Origin: an uncultured Verrucomicrobia subdivision 3 bacterium
GTDB lineage: Bacteria > Verrucomicrobiota > Verrucomicrobiia > Limisphaerales > UBA11358
Direction: 5' to 3'
Length of the DNA: 64,000 bases
NCBI GenBank assembly: GCA_903850425.1
Contig: CAINLR010000109.1
Location: forward strand, 1 to 64,000
Both the position numbers and the translations under genes were made by a program. This document shows, piece by piece, positions 26,961 through 35,551 of this stretch. Under the pieces are notes generated by a model that did no database searches, was not told where the DNA came from, and saw only the letters and a program-made list of their open reading frames with translations. Each line of letters starts with the position of its first letter. Positions within the stretch are counted from its first letter, which is position 1.

Positions 26961-27216
26961 GCTGTCCGGGCCTTCGGCCTCACGAGCAGATCGTGGACTG
27001 AGGCTCTCCGGCGGCGGTGGTGGAAGTTTTACCAATGCCCCGGTGCGGGCAGGCGGCGGAGAAAATAATGGCCGGGAACGCGAAATGGTCGCGTCGAATA
27101 TTGCGGCCAGCCAGATTGAAGTGATCCCGCCCATGGCAATGAATAAGCGAGACTGTTGTTCATAACTAACGGCGTGGCAATACTTATTTGAAATTATTTA
27201 CTCACCGGCCAAAATT

Positions 27217-28632
27217 TCAGTTTTCAGTCCGGCTCAGGAGCTCGCCCTGCTTCAGCCGCGTTCTGATTTTCTGGCCGGCTGTGACCGTGGCCGCGTCGTG
27301 CAACACTTTCCCCGTGGCCGCATCGGTGGTGATGGAATAGCCGCGCGCCAGCACCTGCTCCGGGCCGAGCGAGTTCAGGCGTTTTTCCAGTTGCCGCAAC
27401 GTCTCGCGCCGCGCTTTCAACGCCAGCGACGGCTTCGCCCGCAAAAATCGGCCCGCCAGATTTTGCAAAACCAGTCCGCGCGAACGCGTGCCCGTTTTCA
27501 AGCCGCGCAGGAGGCCCGACGACAAATCGTCCAGCCGCTGCAAGGATTCATCCAAGCGCCGACGCGGATGCAGACGGGCCAGCCGTCCGCCAAGCTGAGT
27601 GTAGTTCTCAGCCGCGTCCTCAAAGCCGCGCCAGGCCGCCCGGCGCAACAGCTCCGGCGCGCTCGCGACAAATTCCCGGCTGGCAAAGACGTCTTCCGTG
27701 ATGATTTCCGCCGCCGCACTGGGCGTGGCTGCGCGAAAATCCGCGACGAAGTCCGCAATGGTGAAATCAATCTCGTGCCCGACGGCGGACACGATCGGCA
27801 CCGCTGATTCAAAGATCGCCCGGGCCACCGGTTCCTCGTTGAAGGCCCACAAATCTTCGAGCGACCCGCCGCCGCGCGTGAGGAGAATGAGATCCAATTT
27901 TTCCGTAGGAGCCGACGTGCGGAGGCTGTGACTAATAGCCGGCTGCCGATGGCCGATGGCCGATTTTGAAGTTTGAGCCTCGTCACTTCGGCTGCTACCG
28001 ACGCTGAATTCATTTAGCAACCTTATCGCCTCGGCGATTTCCCTGGCCGCACCGTCGCCTTGCACGCGCGCCGGCACCAGAATGATTTCCAATCCTGGAT
28101 TGCGCCGTTGCACCACATGCAGCACGTCGCGGATGGCTGCGCCCGTGGGCGAAGTGACGAGACCGATGCGCTGCGGATAGCGGGGCAGGGGACGCTTGCG
28201 CTCCGCCGCGAACAAGCCTTCCGCCGCGAGCTTCTGTTTCAATTTTTCAAACGCTACTTGCAGCGCGCCGACGCCTTGCAATTCGACGGCGCGGACGATG
28301 AGTTGATATTGCCCGCGCGCCTCATAAACCGTCACGTCGCCCTGCAGCAGGACTTTCTGGCCATCCGCCAGCAGCTCGCGCTGGGAGACTTTTTCACGGC
28401 TAAAGAGCACACAGCTCAATTGCGCGCCGGCATCCTTGAGCGTGAAATACATGTGCCCGGAACTTTGCGCGCGCAAGTTGGTGATCTCGCCGCTGACCCA
28501 GACCGAGCCAAGTGATTTTTCCAGCAGCGCCCGGACTGTGCCGGTCAATTCCGAGACGGTCAAAACCTTCCGCATTTCTGCCGGTGAAAATAATTCACCA
28601 AAGTTCCACTGCGATTTGGCCGGTTTGCTCAT
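27217..28632 (-). CDS. xseA: exodeoxyribonuclease VII large subunit
   Basis: Catalytic subunit of exonuclease VII. It starts with the OB-fold domain (TVSELTGTVRALLEKSLGSV, VSGEITNLRAQSSGHMYFTL), then has the catalytic block IGLVTSPTGAAIRDVLHVVQ RRNPGLEI, RGGGSLEDLWAFNEE and VSAVGHEIDFTIADFVADF. The 471 aa include about 32 extra residues (from SVGSSRSDEAQTSK to LRTSAPTEK) between LLNEF and KLDLILL, where relatives have only a few. These are encoded by a MITE-like repeat (27905-27998) that kept the frame. The insertion falls in a surface loop before the conserved RGGG motif, so activity may survive. The partner gene xseB is about 9 kb away. A palindromic repeat lies just upstream of ATG 28632. 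Confidence 0.95.
   Translation of the reverse strand: MSKPAKSQWNFGELFSPAEMRKVLTVSELTGTVRALLEKSLGSVWVSGEITNLRAQSSGHMYFTLKDAGAQLSCVLFSREKVSQRELLADGQKVLLQGDVTVYEARGQYQLIVRAVELQGVGALQVAFEKLKQKLAAEGLFAAERKRPLPRYPQRIGLVTSPTGAAIRDVLHVVQRRNPGLEIILVPARVQGDGAAREIAEAIRLLNEFSVGSSRSDEAQTSKSAIGHRQPAISHSLRTSAPTEKLDLILLTRGGGSLEDLWAFNEEPVARAIFESAVPIVSAVGHEIDFTIADFVADFRAATPSAAAEIITEDVFASREFVASAPELLRRAAWRGFEDAAENYTQLGGRLARLHPRRRLDESLQRLDDLSSGLLRGLKTGTRSRGLVLQNLAGRFLRAKPSLALKARRETLRQLEKRLNSLGPEQVLARGYSITTDAATGKVLHDAATVTAGQKIRTRLKQGELLSRTEN
27905..27998. repeat. MITE-like repeat inserted in frame in xseA
   Basis: The ends GTAGGAGCCGACGTGCGGAG and CTCGTCACTTCGGCTGCTAC form imperfect terminal inverted repeats, matching the ends of the intergenic copy at 22239-22298. 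The 94 bases plus a presumed short target duplication add whole codons to xseA. Confidence 0.8.
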
Positions 28633-28644
28633 GCACAGAAATTA

Positions 28645-28792
28645 AACCACGGATAAACCCGGATGGACACGGATAAAATAGCTGCCGAAGCGCTATGCGG
28701 GGAGCTTCCGCAATTCAGACGCTTCGCGAGAAATCCAAGTTCAAACCACGTCGCGTTTTTCCAATCCGTGTTGATCCTGTCCATCTGTGATT
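28645..28792. repeat. dispersed long palindrome, ACCACGGATG family (copy 3)
   Basis: The left arm AACCACGGATAAACCCGGAT and the right arm ATCCTGTCCATCTGTGATT are more diverged than in other copies. It fills the space between the M14 peptidase gene and xseA, and its right end touches the peptidase stop codon. Confidence 0.75.
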
Positions 28793-29561
28793 AAAAACTC
28801 ACGGCCGCGTTCACGGCCGCGACGAGCGCATCCACGCGGGTCGCGAGCGGAAAATCCGACGGCGCTTCGAGCGTATAGCCCTGACGCGATTTGTGGCTGA
28901 TGAGATACAGCGCCTCCGGCCAGTCGGGTCGCTCCAGCGGGTTCAGGATCGGCCGGATGATGCCGTCGCGGGCGGGACGACCTTCGATATTTTCGGAAAG
29001 ATCCACCGGACAAACCGGCTGGACGGCCGTGATGATTTTTTCCGCGAGCGAAGGCCGTTGGTCCGGGTTTTGTTCGTAAAGATAAAAGCCGTGTGACTCC
29101 CAGTCTTCATGCAGGCAGAGATAGCGATCGAACTTCGCCTGCCGCTCCAGCCAGGCGATGTGCGTCCGCGTTTCGGCAGATTTGGGATGGCGATAATCGC
29201 GATTCAGGTCAACCCCGTCGGCGTTCTCGCGCTGATTCAGCGTGAAGCCAATCGGATTCAAGCACGGCAGTAAATAAATCTCCGCGTCGTCCGGCCAGCG
29301 ATTTTCCGAGAGCAAACGCAATGCGGCGAGTGGTCCGGCGGGTTCGTCGCCATGGGTGCCGGCGCTGATGTAAATGCGGGCGGCATGCGGCGGGCGGCGG
29401 GCGGGGCGATGGAGCGCCAGCCATTTGAAGTCCGCGTGCGCGTGGAAAACTTCACGCGTCCAGCCGTGCTGCGGTGCGGCGAGTTCGACCGCGCGCAGCA
29501 CGGCGCGGATGTCAACGGTCTCGCCGTGATAACCGCCGTGATTTTTGCCGAGCTTTTGCAC
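28791..29561 (-). CDS. M14-family zinc carboxypeptidase/amidase-like protein
   Basis: A 256-aa metallopeptidase of the M14 superfamily. Zinc ligands are visible: SAGTHGDEPAGP (His-x-x-Glu) and LCLHEDWES (His). The substrate-binding NPIGFTLNQRENADGVDLNR DY block and the catalytic Glu in GYTLEAPSDFPL follow. These features fit the MpaA (murein peptide amidase) or succinylglutamate desuccinylase/aspartoacylase branches; I cannot choose between them. No signal peptide is present, so it acts in the cytoplasm. The start is GTG 29561 in the track. The reading frame stays open upstream for a few codons, so the N-terminus is uncertain. Murein recycling or amino-acid acyl removal is plausible. Confidence 0.85.
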   Translation of the reverse strand: MQKLGKNHGGYHGETVDIRAVLRAVELAAPQHGWTREVFHAHADFKWLALHRPARRPPHAARIYISAGTHGDEPAGPLAALRLLSENRWPDDAEIYLLPCLNPIGFTLNQRENADGVDLNRDYRHPKSAETRTHIAWLERQAKFDRYLCLHEDWESHGFYLYEQNPDQRPSLAEKIITAVQPVCPVDLSENIEGRPARDGIIRPILNPLERPDWPEALYLISHKSRQGYTLEAPSDFPLATRVDALVAAVNAAVSF

Positions 29562-29584
29562 GCGAAGAATTTCACGGCGGCCGG

Positions 29585-29962
29585 CTAGACCCGGAATTTC
29601 AGGCGCAGTTCCGACAGCAAGGTGCTTTCCCAGGTGCTGACATGCGGGTCGGTGGTCATGAATTTCTGAACGGTGGCATACACCAGCTTGTGCTCGGGGC
29701 GCGTGGTGAAGGCTTCGGCCAGCAGCAACGCCTGCGTTTTGGCTTTCTGGATGGACTGGAGGCAGGGCCGGATCCGGGTGACGGCGGCATCCAATTCCTT
29801 TTGGCGATCGCCTGCTTGCGTATGGCCCATGGCCGTGAGCAGTTTTTCCAATAACTCGTTCTCGATCGTCGTCAGCTGGCCGTCCGCATACATCGCCAGA
29901 ATCAACAGCTCGAAAAGCGCCCGGCGCTGCAAATCTGAAAAATCAGTGAAGTCAATGTCCAT
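29585..29962 (-). CDS. TerB-like helical protein
   Basis: A 125-aa all-helical protein from ATG 29962 (MDIDFTDFSDLQRRALFELL); the track's longer start adds 17 residues lacking family character. The segment LLILAMYADGQLTTIENELL EKLL resembles the acidic metal-binding helix pair of TerB/DjlA N-terminal domains, where a D-G-x-(L/I)-x-x-x-E pattern is typical. TerB-like domains are linked to tellurite resistance and membrane stress, but most members have no defined role. It ends 24 bases before the M14 gene on the same strand and is probably co-transcribed with it. Confidence 0.6.
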   Translation of the reverse strand: MDIDFTDFSDLQRRALFELLILAMYADGQLTTIENELLEKLLTAMGHTQAGDRQKELDAAVTRIRPCLQSIQKAKTQALLLAEAFTTRPEHKLVYATVQKFMTTDPHVSTWESTLLSELRLKFRV

Positions 29963-30268
29963 GCCGCGAGCATACCGCAAGTGACCGAGAATTGAAAAGC
30001 CCAGACCGGCCATTTTTGCTTTTCGAACCGCCCGTTGCGCCGGTCCCGAGTCAGTGGCCGTGAAGCGCCGTTGGAAAAAGCTTGTCTCCCTATTGCGGCA
30101 GCATTATTTCTCCTTAAATGATCCCGCCGCAGAAACAATTATCCGCGACCAGCTCCGGTGCCACCGCTTTCCCGCCAATGACCGGAACCAGCCTCGGCAC
30201 CGTTGGCGGTTTCCGCCAGGCCACCTCCATTTCCGTTCACTCGAAAATTCCCAAACCCATTCCATGTT

Positions 30269-31438
30269 ATGCTTAACCTCGCCCTCTTTGGTCCGCCCGG
30301 CGCCGGCAAAGGAACCCAGTCCGAATTCCTCGTCAAAAAATACAACCTGTTCTACATCTCCACCGGCGACCGGTTGCGCAAGGAAATGGCCGGCAAAACC
30401 AAGCTGGGCCTCGAAGCCCAGAGCATCATTGCCACCGGCGGTTTGGTTTCCGACGAGATCATTGTGCAGATCATCGAGAAAACCATCACCGACAATCCCG
30501 GTAGCAACGGCTTTTTGTTCGACGGTTTTCCGCGCACCTACATTCAGGCTTACATTCTGGAAGGGCTGATGCTCAAGCTGCATACGTCGTTGAACTGTCT
30601 CATCAGCCTCAGCGTGCCAGAGGAAGAATCCGTCCGCCGCTTGATGAACCGGGGCATCACTTCGGGTCGCAGCGATGACAACGAATCCGTCATCCGCAAC
30701 CGGCTGCGTGAATACAATCAGAAGACATTGCCCGTGCTGCAATTTTACCGCGACAAAGGCATCTATGTGGAAGTGGACGGCACGGCGGAGATTGACCAGG
30801 TGCATCAACGGATCACCGAAATCGTCCGGAACGAACTCAGCAAAAGTCTCTTCAACGTGGTGCTCTTTGGCTACCCCGGTTCGGGTCGCGGCTCGCAAGG
30901 CAAGGCGCTGGCGCGGAAATTCGGTCTCGAATACGTCGCCACCGGTTCGATGCTGGAAGCGGAAATCAAGGCCGGCACTGAGACGGGAAAACGGATTACC
31001 GCGCTCTACGAAAATGGCCAGTTGGTGCCCGACGAAATTGTGGTGCAACTCATCGAGAAACGACTGGCCGATTCCAAGGGCGTGAAAGGCTTTATTTTCA
31101 AGGGCTTTCCGCGCACGCTGGTGCAGTCCTACATTCTCGACGGCCTGCTGCAAAAGCACGGCTCATCCATCACCCAAATTATTGAGATCGAAGTCCCGAC
31201 GCTCGAACTCATCCGGCGGCTGGACGAACGCAGTCAGACTGCCGGTTGCATGCCTTACGACAGCAGCACCTCGAAAATTGTGAAGCGCCTCCATGAGCAC
31301 GAAACCAAGACCGTGCCCGTGATTGCGAAATACAACCAGCTCCACGGCGTGGTGAAGATTGACGGCCAGGGCACGTTCGACGAAGTCTTTGCGCGCATTT
31401 CCGCCGGCATCGAGGACGGATTCAAAAGCATGCGGTAG
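30269..31438 (+). CDS. tandem double adenylate kinase-like protein
   Basis: A 389-aa protein from ATG 30269 made of two adenylate-kinase-type nucleoside monophosphate kinase domains joined end to end. Domain 1 (residues 1-190) has an intact P-loop GPPGAGKGTQ, the STGDRLR NMP-binding segment and FDGFPRT. Domain 2 (from LFNVVLFGYPGSGRGSQG) has Arg where the P-loop Lys should be, and KGFPRT where DGFPRT is usual, so it is probably inactive and perhaps regulatory or structural. Both domains have a short form without a zinc LID. Adenylate kinase interconverts AMP + ATP and 2 ADP. Since the first domain also shows departures (RRLMNRGITSGRSDDN in place of the usual LID), the nucleotide preference is open. 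Confidence 0.85.
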   Translation: MLNLALFGPPGAGKGTQSEFLVKKYNLFYISTGDRLRKEMAGKTKLGLEAQSIIATGGLVSDEIIVQIIEKTITDNPGSNGFLFDGFPRTYIQAYILEGLMLKLHTSLNCLISLSVPEEESVRRLMNRGITSGRSDDNESVIRNRLREYNQKTLPVLQFYRDKGIYVEVDGTAEIDQVHQRITEIVRNELSKSLFNVVLFGYPGSGRGSQGKALARKFGLEYVATGSMLEAEIKAGTETGKRITALYENGQLVPDEIVVQLIEKRLADSKGVKGFIFKGFPRTLVQSYILDGLLQKHGSSITQIIEIEVPTLELIRRLDERSQTAGCMPYDSSTSKIVKRLHEHETKTVPVIAKYNQLHGVVKIDGQGTFDEVFARISAGIEDGFKSMR

Positions 31439-31597
31439 GCCCTAGGCTGAGGAATTCAGACGAGGAGTTTGGCGCTGCCCGGGATGAGCGTTTCCCAAAT
31501 TTCATCCGCCCAAAATCCTCGATCGCGAAACCCGCTGGCGACGCGAATTGATTGGCCGTTCAGTTCGCGCGTTTCGCGGGGTTCGCGGTTGGCCACG

Positions 31598-32815
31598 TTA
31601 CCCAATGAACGCCGCGTGCACCGCCTTCACCGCCTGCTCGCCTTTGGCCAGATCAATGATGATGGAAATCTTGATTTCGCTGGTCGAGATCATGTCAATG
31701 TTGATCCCTTCCTTGGCCAGCGTCTCGAACAACATGCCCGCCACGCCGGTGTGCGACTTCATGCCGACGCCCACGATGGACAGCTTGCCGATTTTGTCGG
31801 CGGTGATGACTTCGCGGTAGCCGATTTCCTTCTTCAGGCCTGCGATCACCTTCTGCGCCTTGAGCAAATCCGCCTTGTCGGCGGTGAAGGAAATGTCCGT
31901 CGAGGGTGTGCCCGTGCCGTGGCTGATGTTCTGGATGATCATGTCCACGTTCACGGTCGCGTCGCCGAGCGACTTGAAGATCGTCGCGGCCACGCCGGGT
32001 TTGTCGGGCACGGCGACGACCGTGATTTTGGCCTGGTTTTTATCGAGGGCAACGCCGCGCACGACGATGCCTTCCATGCTTTTGGTTTCTTCTTTCACAA
32101 TCGTTCCGGGGTTTTCGTTTAAGCTGCTGCGGACTTCAAACACGACGCCAAATTTTTTGGCAAATTCAACCGAACGGCTTTGCATCACCTTGGCCCCGAG
32201 GCTGGCGAGTTCAAGCATTTCGTCGTAGGAAATTTCCGGGATCTTTTTCGCGTTGGGCACAATCCGCGGATCGGTCGTATAGACGCCGTCCACGTCGGTG
32301 TAAATCTGGCAGAGATCGGCCTTCAACGCCGCCGCCAGCGCAATGGCCGTCAGGTCCGAACCACCGCGGCCCAGCGTGGTGATCTGACCGTCCTTGGTTT
32401 CGCCCTGAAACCCGGCGACGATCACCACCTTGCCCGCGTCCAAGTGCTCATGCACCTGCCGCGGCGTGATGTTGTGGATCTTCGCCTTGGTGTGGACGCC
32501 ATCGGTCAAAATGCCCGCCTGCGCGCCGGTCAGCGAAACGGCGGGGACGTTCAACGTCTGCAACGCGATGGCGGTGAGCGCAATGGTTTGCTGCTCGCCG
32601 GTCGCCAGCAACATGTCCATCTCGCGTTCGCTCGGCAGCGGCGCGATGTCCTTGGCCAGTTTAATCAAGCCGTCCGTCACCCCGCTCATGGCGGAAACCA
32701 CGACGACCACCTTGTCGCCCTGCGCGTGATATTTCGCCACGCGTGCCGCGACATTCTTGATGCGGTCGGTGTTGCCCACCGAAGTGCCGCCAAATTTTTG
32801 AACAATCAATGCCAT
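31598..32815 (-). CDS. lysC: aspartate kinase
   Basis: Phosphorylates L-aspartate, the first step toward lysine, threonine and methionine. The 405-aa protein starts MALIVQKFGGTSVGNTDRIK, the classical signature. It continues with VVVSAMSGVTDGL, TLGRGGSDLTAIALAAALKA, IYTDVDGVYTTDPRIV, and two C-terminal ACT domains (ITVVAVPDKPGVAATIFKSL and LSIVGVGMKSHTGVAGMLFE) that usually mediate feedback by lysine and/or threonine. It is monofunctional. hom and thrC lie upstream on the same strand within 4 kb, with an epimerase gene between. About 150 bases upstream hold no clear regulatory hairpin. Confidence 0.97.
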   Translation of the reverse strand: MALIVQKFGGTSVGNTDRIKNVAARVAKYHAQGDKVVVVVSAMSGVTDGLIKLAKDIAPLPSEREMDMLLATGEQQTIALTAIALQTLNVPAVSLTGAQAGILTDGVHTKAKIHNITPRQVHEHLDAGKVVIVAGFQGETKDGQITTLGRGGSDLTAIALAAALKADLCQIYTDVDGVYTTDPRIVPNAKKIPEISYDEMLELASLGAKVMQSRSVEFAKKFGVVFEVRSSLNENPGTIVKEETKSMEGIVVRGVALDKNQAKITVVAVPDKPGVAATIFKSLGDATVNVDMIIQNISHGTGTPSTDISFTADKADLLKAQKVIAGLKKEIGYREVITADKIGKLSIVGVGMKSHTGVAGMLFETLAKEGINIDMISTSEIKISIIIDLAKGEQAVKAVHAAFIG

Positions 32816-32962
32816 AGAAAATTTCCAGGCAGAGGGATCGTGTTGCGATCACCGGACGACGCAGTGCATCGTGTCTGCCATTTCCACAAACGGGAGCCGA
32901 AGCATAATCAGAGGCGCGTCGTTTGAAAAGCGTCGATTTGGGCGGCCTTGGTTGGCGCGCGG

Positions 32963-33982
32963 TCAGCGTCCGAATTCCGACCGCGCCGCCGTCAGCCCAC
33001 GTTCGTAGGCGGCAATGAGTTTGTCCCACGCACGGTTCGCTTCCGCGTCAATTTCCTGCCGCGCCGGGTCGGCATCAAACCATTGGATGCTGCGGGCGAT
33101 GCCGTCGCGGAAGCGCGTGGTGGCGACGAAGTCCGGCACGAAGCGTTTGATCTTGGTGTTGTCGAACACAGCAGACTGCGCCTTGTCGCCATGCAAGCCG
33201 CCAGCAAATTCCGGCAGGCAGGCGGTGATGAAATCCGACGCGATATGCACCAGCTTCGGTTTGGGCGCACCGGCTGCCGCTGCCACGGCTTCGTAAATTT
33301 GATTCCAACTCAGCACTTCGTCCGAGGTGATGTGAAACGCCTGGCCGATCGCGCCTTGATGACCCAGCAACCCCACCAGACCTTTGGCGAAATCCGAATT
33401 GTGCGTCATCGTCCAGAGCGACGTGCCATCGCCTGGAACAATCACCGGCTGGCCGCGCCGCAAGCGGTCCAGCGCGGTGAAACTTTTCTTGCTGTTCACG
33501 GGGACGGTGATGCGCCGTTCGTCGTAAGTCCACGACGGGCGGATGATGGTCACGGGGAAATTTTCCTCCTGCAACGCGCGCAGCAGCCGCTCTTCGCAGG
33601 CGATTTTGTTGCGCGAATAATCCCAGAACGGATTCACCAGCGGCGTGGATTCGGTGATGGGAAAATGGCCGGGCGGTTTTTGATAGGCGCTCGCCGAGCT
33701 GATGAAAATAAACTGCGCCGTGCGCCCGCGAAATAGCGCGATACGTTGCTCGATTTCCGTCGGCAGGTAGGCGATGTAATCTACCACCACATCCCAGCAT
33801 TCGTTGCCAAGCGCTTCGGCCGTGGCGGCAGCGTCGCTAATGTCGGCAATGATTTGCCGCGCGCCCGGCCAAGCCGGTTGCCGACCGCGATTGAGGAGTG
33901 TGAGCTCAAAGCCGCGCGCCAGCGCGAGGCGCGAGCAGGCTGCGCTGATGGTGCCGGTGCCACCGATGAAGAGAATTTTCAT
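32963..33982 (-). CDS. NAD-dependent epimerase/dehydratase (SDR)
   Basis: A 339-aa extended short-chain dehydrogenase from ATG 33982; the track start two codons earlier is TTG. The Rossmann motif is MKILFIGGTGTISAACSRLA (a GGTGTIS variant of GxxGxxG). The active site shows SSASAYQK (Ser) and YSRNK (Tyr-x-x-x-Lys, in WDYSRNKIACEE). The sequence around DGTSLWTMTHNSDFAKGLVG resembles the chloroplast-stem-loop-binding/CSP41-like and NAD-sugar epimerase branch. The substrate is not evident. It sits between thrC and lysC on the same strand, but nothing links it to threonine synthesis biochemically. Confidence 0.88.
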   Translation of the reverse strand: MKILFIGGTGTISAACSRLALARGFELTLLNRGRQPAWPGARQIIADISDAAATAEALGNECWDVVVDYIAYLPTEIEQRIALFRGRTAQFIFISSASAYQKPPGHFPITESTPLVNPFWDYSRNKIACEERLLRALQEENFPVTIIRPSWTYDERRITVPVNSKKSFTALDRLRRGQPVIVPGDGTSLWTMTHNSDFAKGLVGLLGHQGAIGQAFHITSDEVLSWNQIYEAVAAAAGAPKPKLVHIASDFITACLPEFAGGLHGDKAQSAVFDNTKIKRFVPDFVATTRFRDGIARSIQWFDADPARQEIDAEANRAWDKLIAAYERGLTAARSEFGR

Positions 33983-34024
33983 GGTCAATAAAATCGAACT
34001 TGGTTCAGCCGCGAGTTGATTGGA

Positions 34025-35380
34025 TCAGCCCTTGTGGCGCTCGATCAAATAGTCGCGGAAGGTCGAATACTCTGCATCCATGCGGTCGAAATCTTCCGGC
34101 AACCGCAGCGAGGCCAGCATGTTCGTAGGCACGTCCGGAGCCCAGCCCACGACCTTTTCAACTTCTTCAGGAAATTTCGCCGGATTGGCCGTCTCGACCA
34201 GCACGGCCGGCGAGTTGCCAAGCGGTTCCACGGCGGTCCAGTCTTGGAAACCCTGCCACGCGACCGCGCCGTGCGGTTCCAACAGCAGTTGGAAATTGTT
34301 CCAGAACTCACGCACGCCGGACACGGTGCGGGCGTCGGAAATTGAGGTGGAGAAAACATCGCGTCGCATCGCATTCAGGTAGGGCAGCTTGATGAGCTGG
34401 CCCGTCTCATCCATCTGGCCACCGTAAACCGCCACCAACCGCGCCAGGTTGCTCGGATGCCCGACGTTCATGGCATTCGAGAGCGAGTTGCGCGAGGGTG
34501 AGATTTTTTCGTAGCTGCCGCTGGCGAGAAATTTCGGGAACGCATCGTTGTCGTTGACGGACGCGATGATTTTTCGCACCGGCAAACCCATTTCGCGCGC
34601 GACGACCGCGCCCATCATGTCGCCAAAGTTGCCGCTGGGAATGGAAAAGACCACCGGCTCGCCCGCCTGCGCGACGCGCGACGCGGCGTAAAAATAATAA
34701 ACGCTCTGCGGCAGCAGCCGTCCGATGTTGATGGAGTTCGCGGAGGAAAGCGGAATGTGTTTCAACGCCGGATCGGCGAAAGCCTGCTTCACCATGGCCT
34801 GGCAGTCATCGAACTTGCCGTCAACCGCCACCGTGCGGACGTTGTCCTTGAGCACCGTCATCAGCTTGCGCTGGCTCTCGCTGACCTCGGCTGCCGGGAA
34901 GAGCACGATGACGCGCACGCCGGGAATTTTGTGGAACGCGTGCGCCACCGCCGCGCCCGTGTCGCCGCTCGTCGCGGTGAGGATCGTCACCTGCCGGCCG
35001 TCTTCCTTGAGAAACCGTCCGAACATCCGCGCCATCATCTGCGCGGCAAAATCCTTGAAGGAGGCCGTCGGTCCCTGGTCCAGCCGCATCAGAAAAACGC
35101 GGACATTCACGATCTCCAGCGGCACGGGAAAGTTATAGGCCGAGCGGCACATGGCGGACAGGTCCGCGTCCGGGATGATGTCCTCGGTGAACTTTGAGAG
35201 CACGCGAAAGGCGATTTCGTGATACGGCAACTTGGCAAACGCCGCCATTTCCTCGAACGACAGTTTGGGAAATCGTTCGGGTAAATAAAGGCCGCGATCC
35301 GGTGCGAGGCCGAGCAGCAGCGCCTCGCGCAGATTGACGGCGGGCGACTGGCCGTTGGTGCTGTGAAAAAGAAGGGCCAT
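34025..35380 (-). CDS. thrC: threonine synthase
   Basis: PLP enzyme that converts O-phospho-L-homoserine to L-threonine. ATG 35380 (MALLFHSTNGQSPAVNLREA) gives 451 aa; the track's GTG start is five codons earlier. PLP Lys lies in GPTASFKDFAAQMMAR, the TATSGDTGAAVAHAF block binds cofactor phosphate, and SIPSGNFGDMMGA completes the signature. The N-terminal GLAPDRGLYLPERFPKLS domain places it in the longer class I (E. coli/yeast-like) group. hom lies directly upstream, separated by a palindromic repeat. No homoserine kinase gene (thrB) is in the window. Confidence 0.97.
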   Translation of the reverse strand: MALLFHSTNGQSPAVNLREALLLGLAPDRGLYLPERFPKLSFEEMAAFAKLPYHEIAFRVLSKFTEDIIPDADLSAMCRSAYNFPVPLEIVNVRVFLMRLDQGPTASFKDFAAQMMARMFGRFLKEDGRQVTILTATSGDTGAAVAHAFHKIPGVRVIVLFPAAEVSESQRKLMTVLKDNVRTVAVDGKFDDCQAMVKQAFADPALKHIPLSSANSINIGRLLPQSVYYFYAASRVAQAGEPVVFSIPSGNFGDMMGAVVAREMGLPVRKIIASVNDNDAFPKFLASGSYEKISPSRNSLSNAMNVGHPSNLARLVAVYGGQMDETGQLIKLPYLNAMRRDVFSTSISDARTVSGVREFWNNFQLLLEPHGAVAWQGFQDWTAVEPLGNSPAVLVETANPAKFPEEVEKVVGWAPDVPTNMLASLRLPEDFDRMDAEYSTFRDYLIERHKG

Positions 35381-35388
35381 ATTATTTT

Positions 35389-35546
35389 TAACCACGGATG
35401 GACGCGGACAAACACGGATGGGGCAAAACGCCGAGACGCGGAGGCCGCAAAGAAACGCAGAGGATTTTTTTTCCGCTGCGCCATTCCGCGTTCTCTGCGC
35501 CTCCGTGTTTGTTTTTATCCGTGTTCATCCGTGTCCATCCGTGGTT
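35389..35546. repeat. dispersed long palindrome, ACCACGGATG family (copy 4)
   Basis: Left arm TTAACCACGGATGGACGCGG, right arm CATCCGTGTCCATCCGTGGTT. The interior has a second pair, CCGAGACGCGGAGGCCGCAA against a complement near TTCTCTGCGCCTCCGTG. It occupies the whole thrC-hom space. Confidence 0.85.
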
Positions 35547-35551
35547 GAAGT

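Larger units (their letters stand above)
26556..27216. other. gene-poor region with heptad-coding repeats
   Basis: No confident gene lies here. 26640-26960 holds a leader plus degenerate 21-bp repeats described separately. 26961-27216 shows nothing recognisable except a small hairpin (GGGCCTTCGGCCT). Confidence 0.6.

Noticed and set aside
26577-27134. 185-aa minus-strand ORF rich in Arg/Ser/Pro
   Set aside because: Low complexity arises from the degenerate 21-bp repeats read on the other strand; no start context or family.
30104-31159. A 351-aa minus-strand ORF
   Set aside because: Antisense to the double adenylate kinase, whose P-loop and DGFPRT motifs settle the coding strand.
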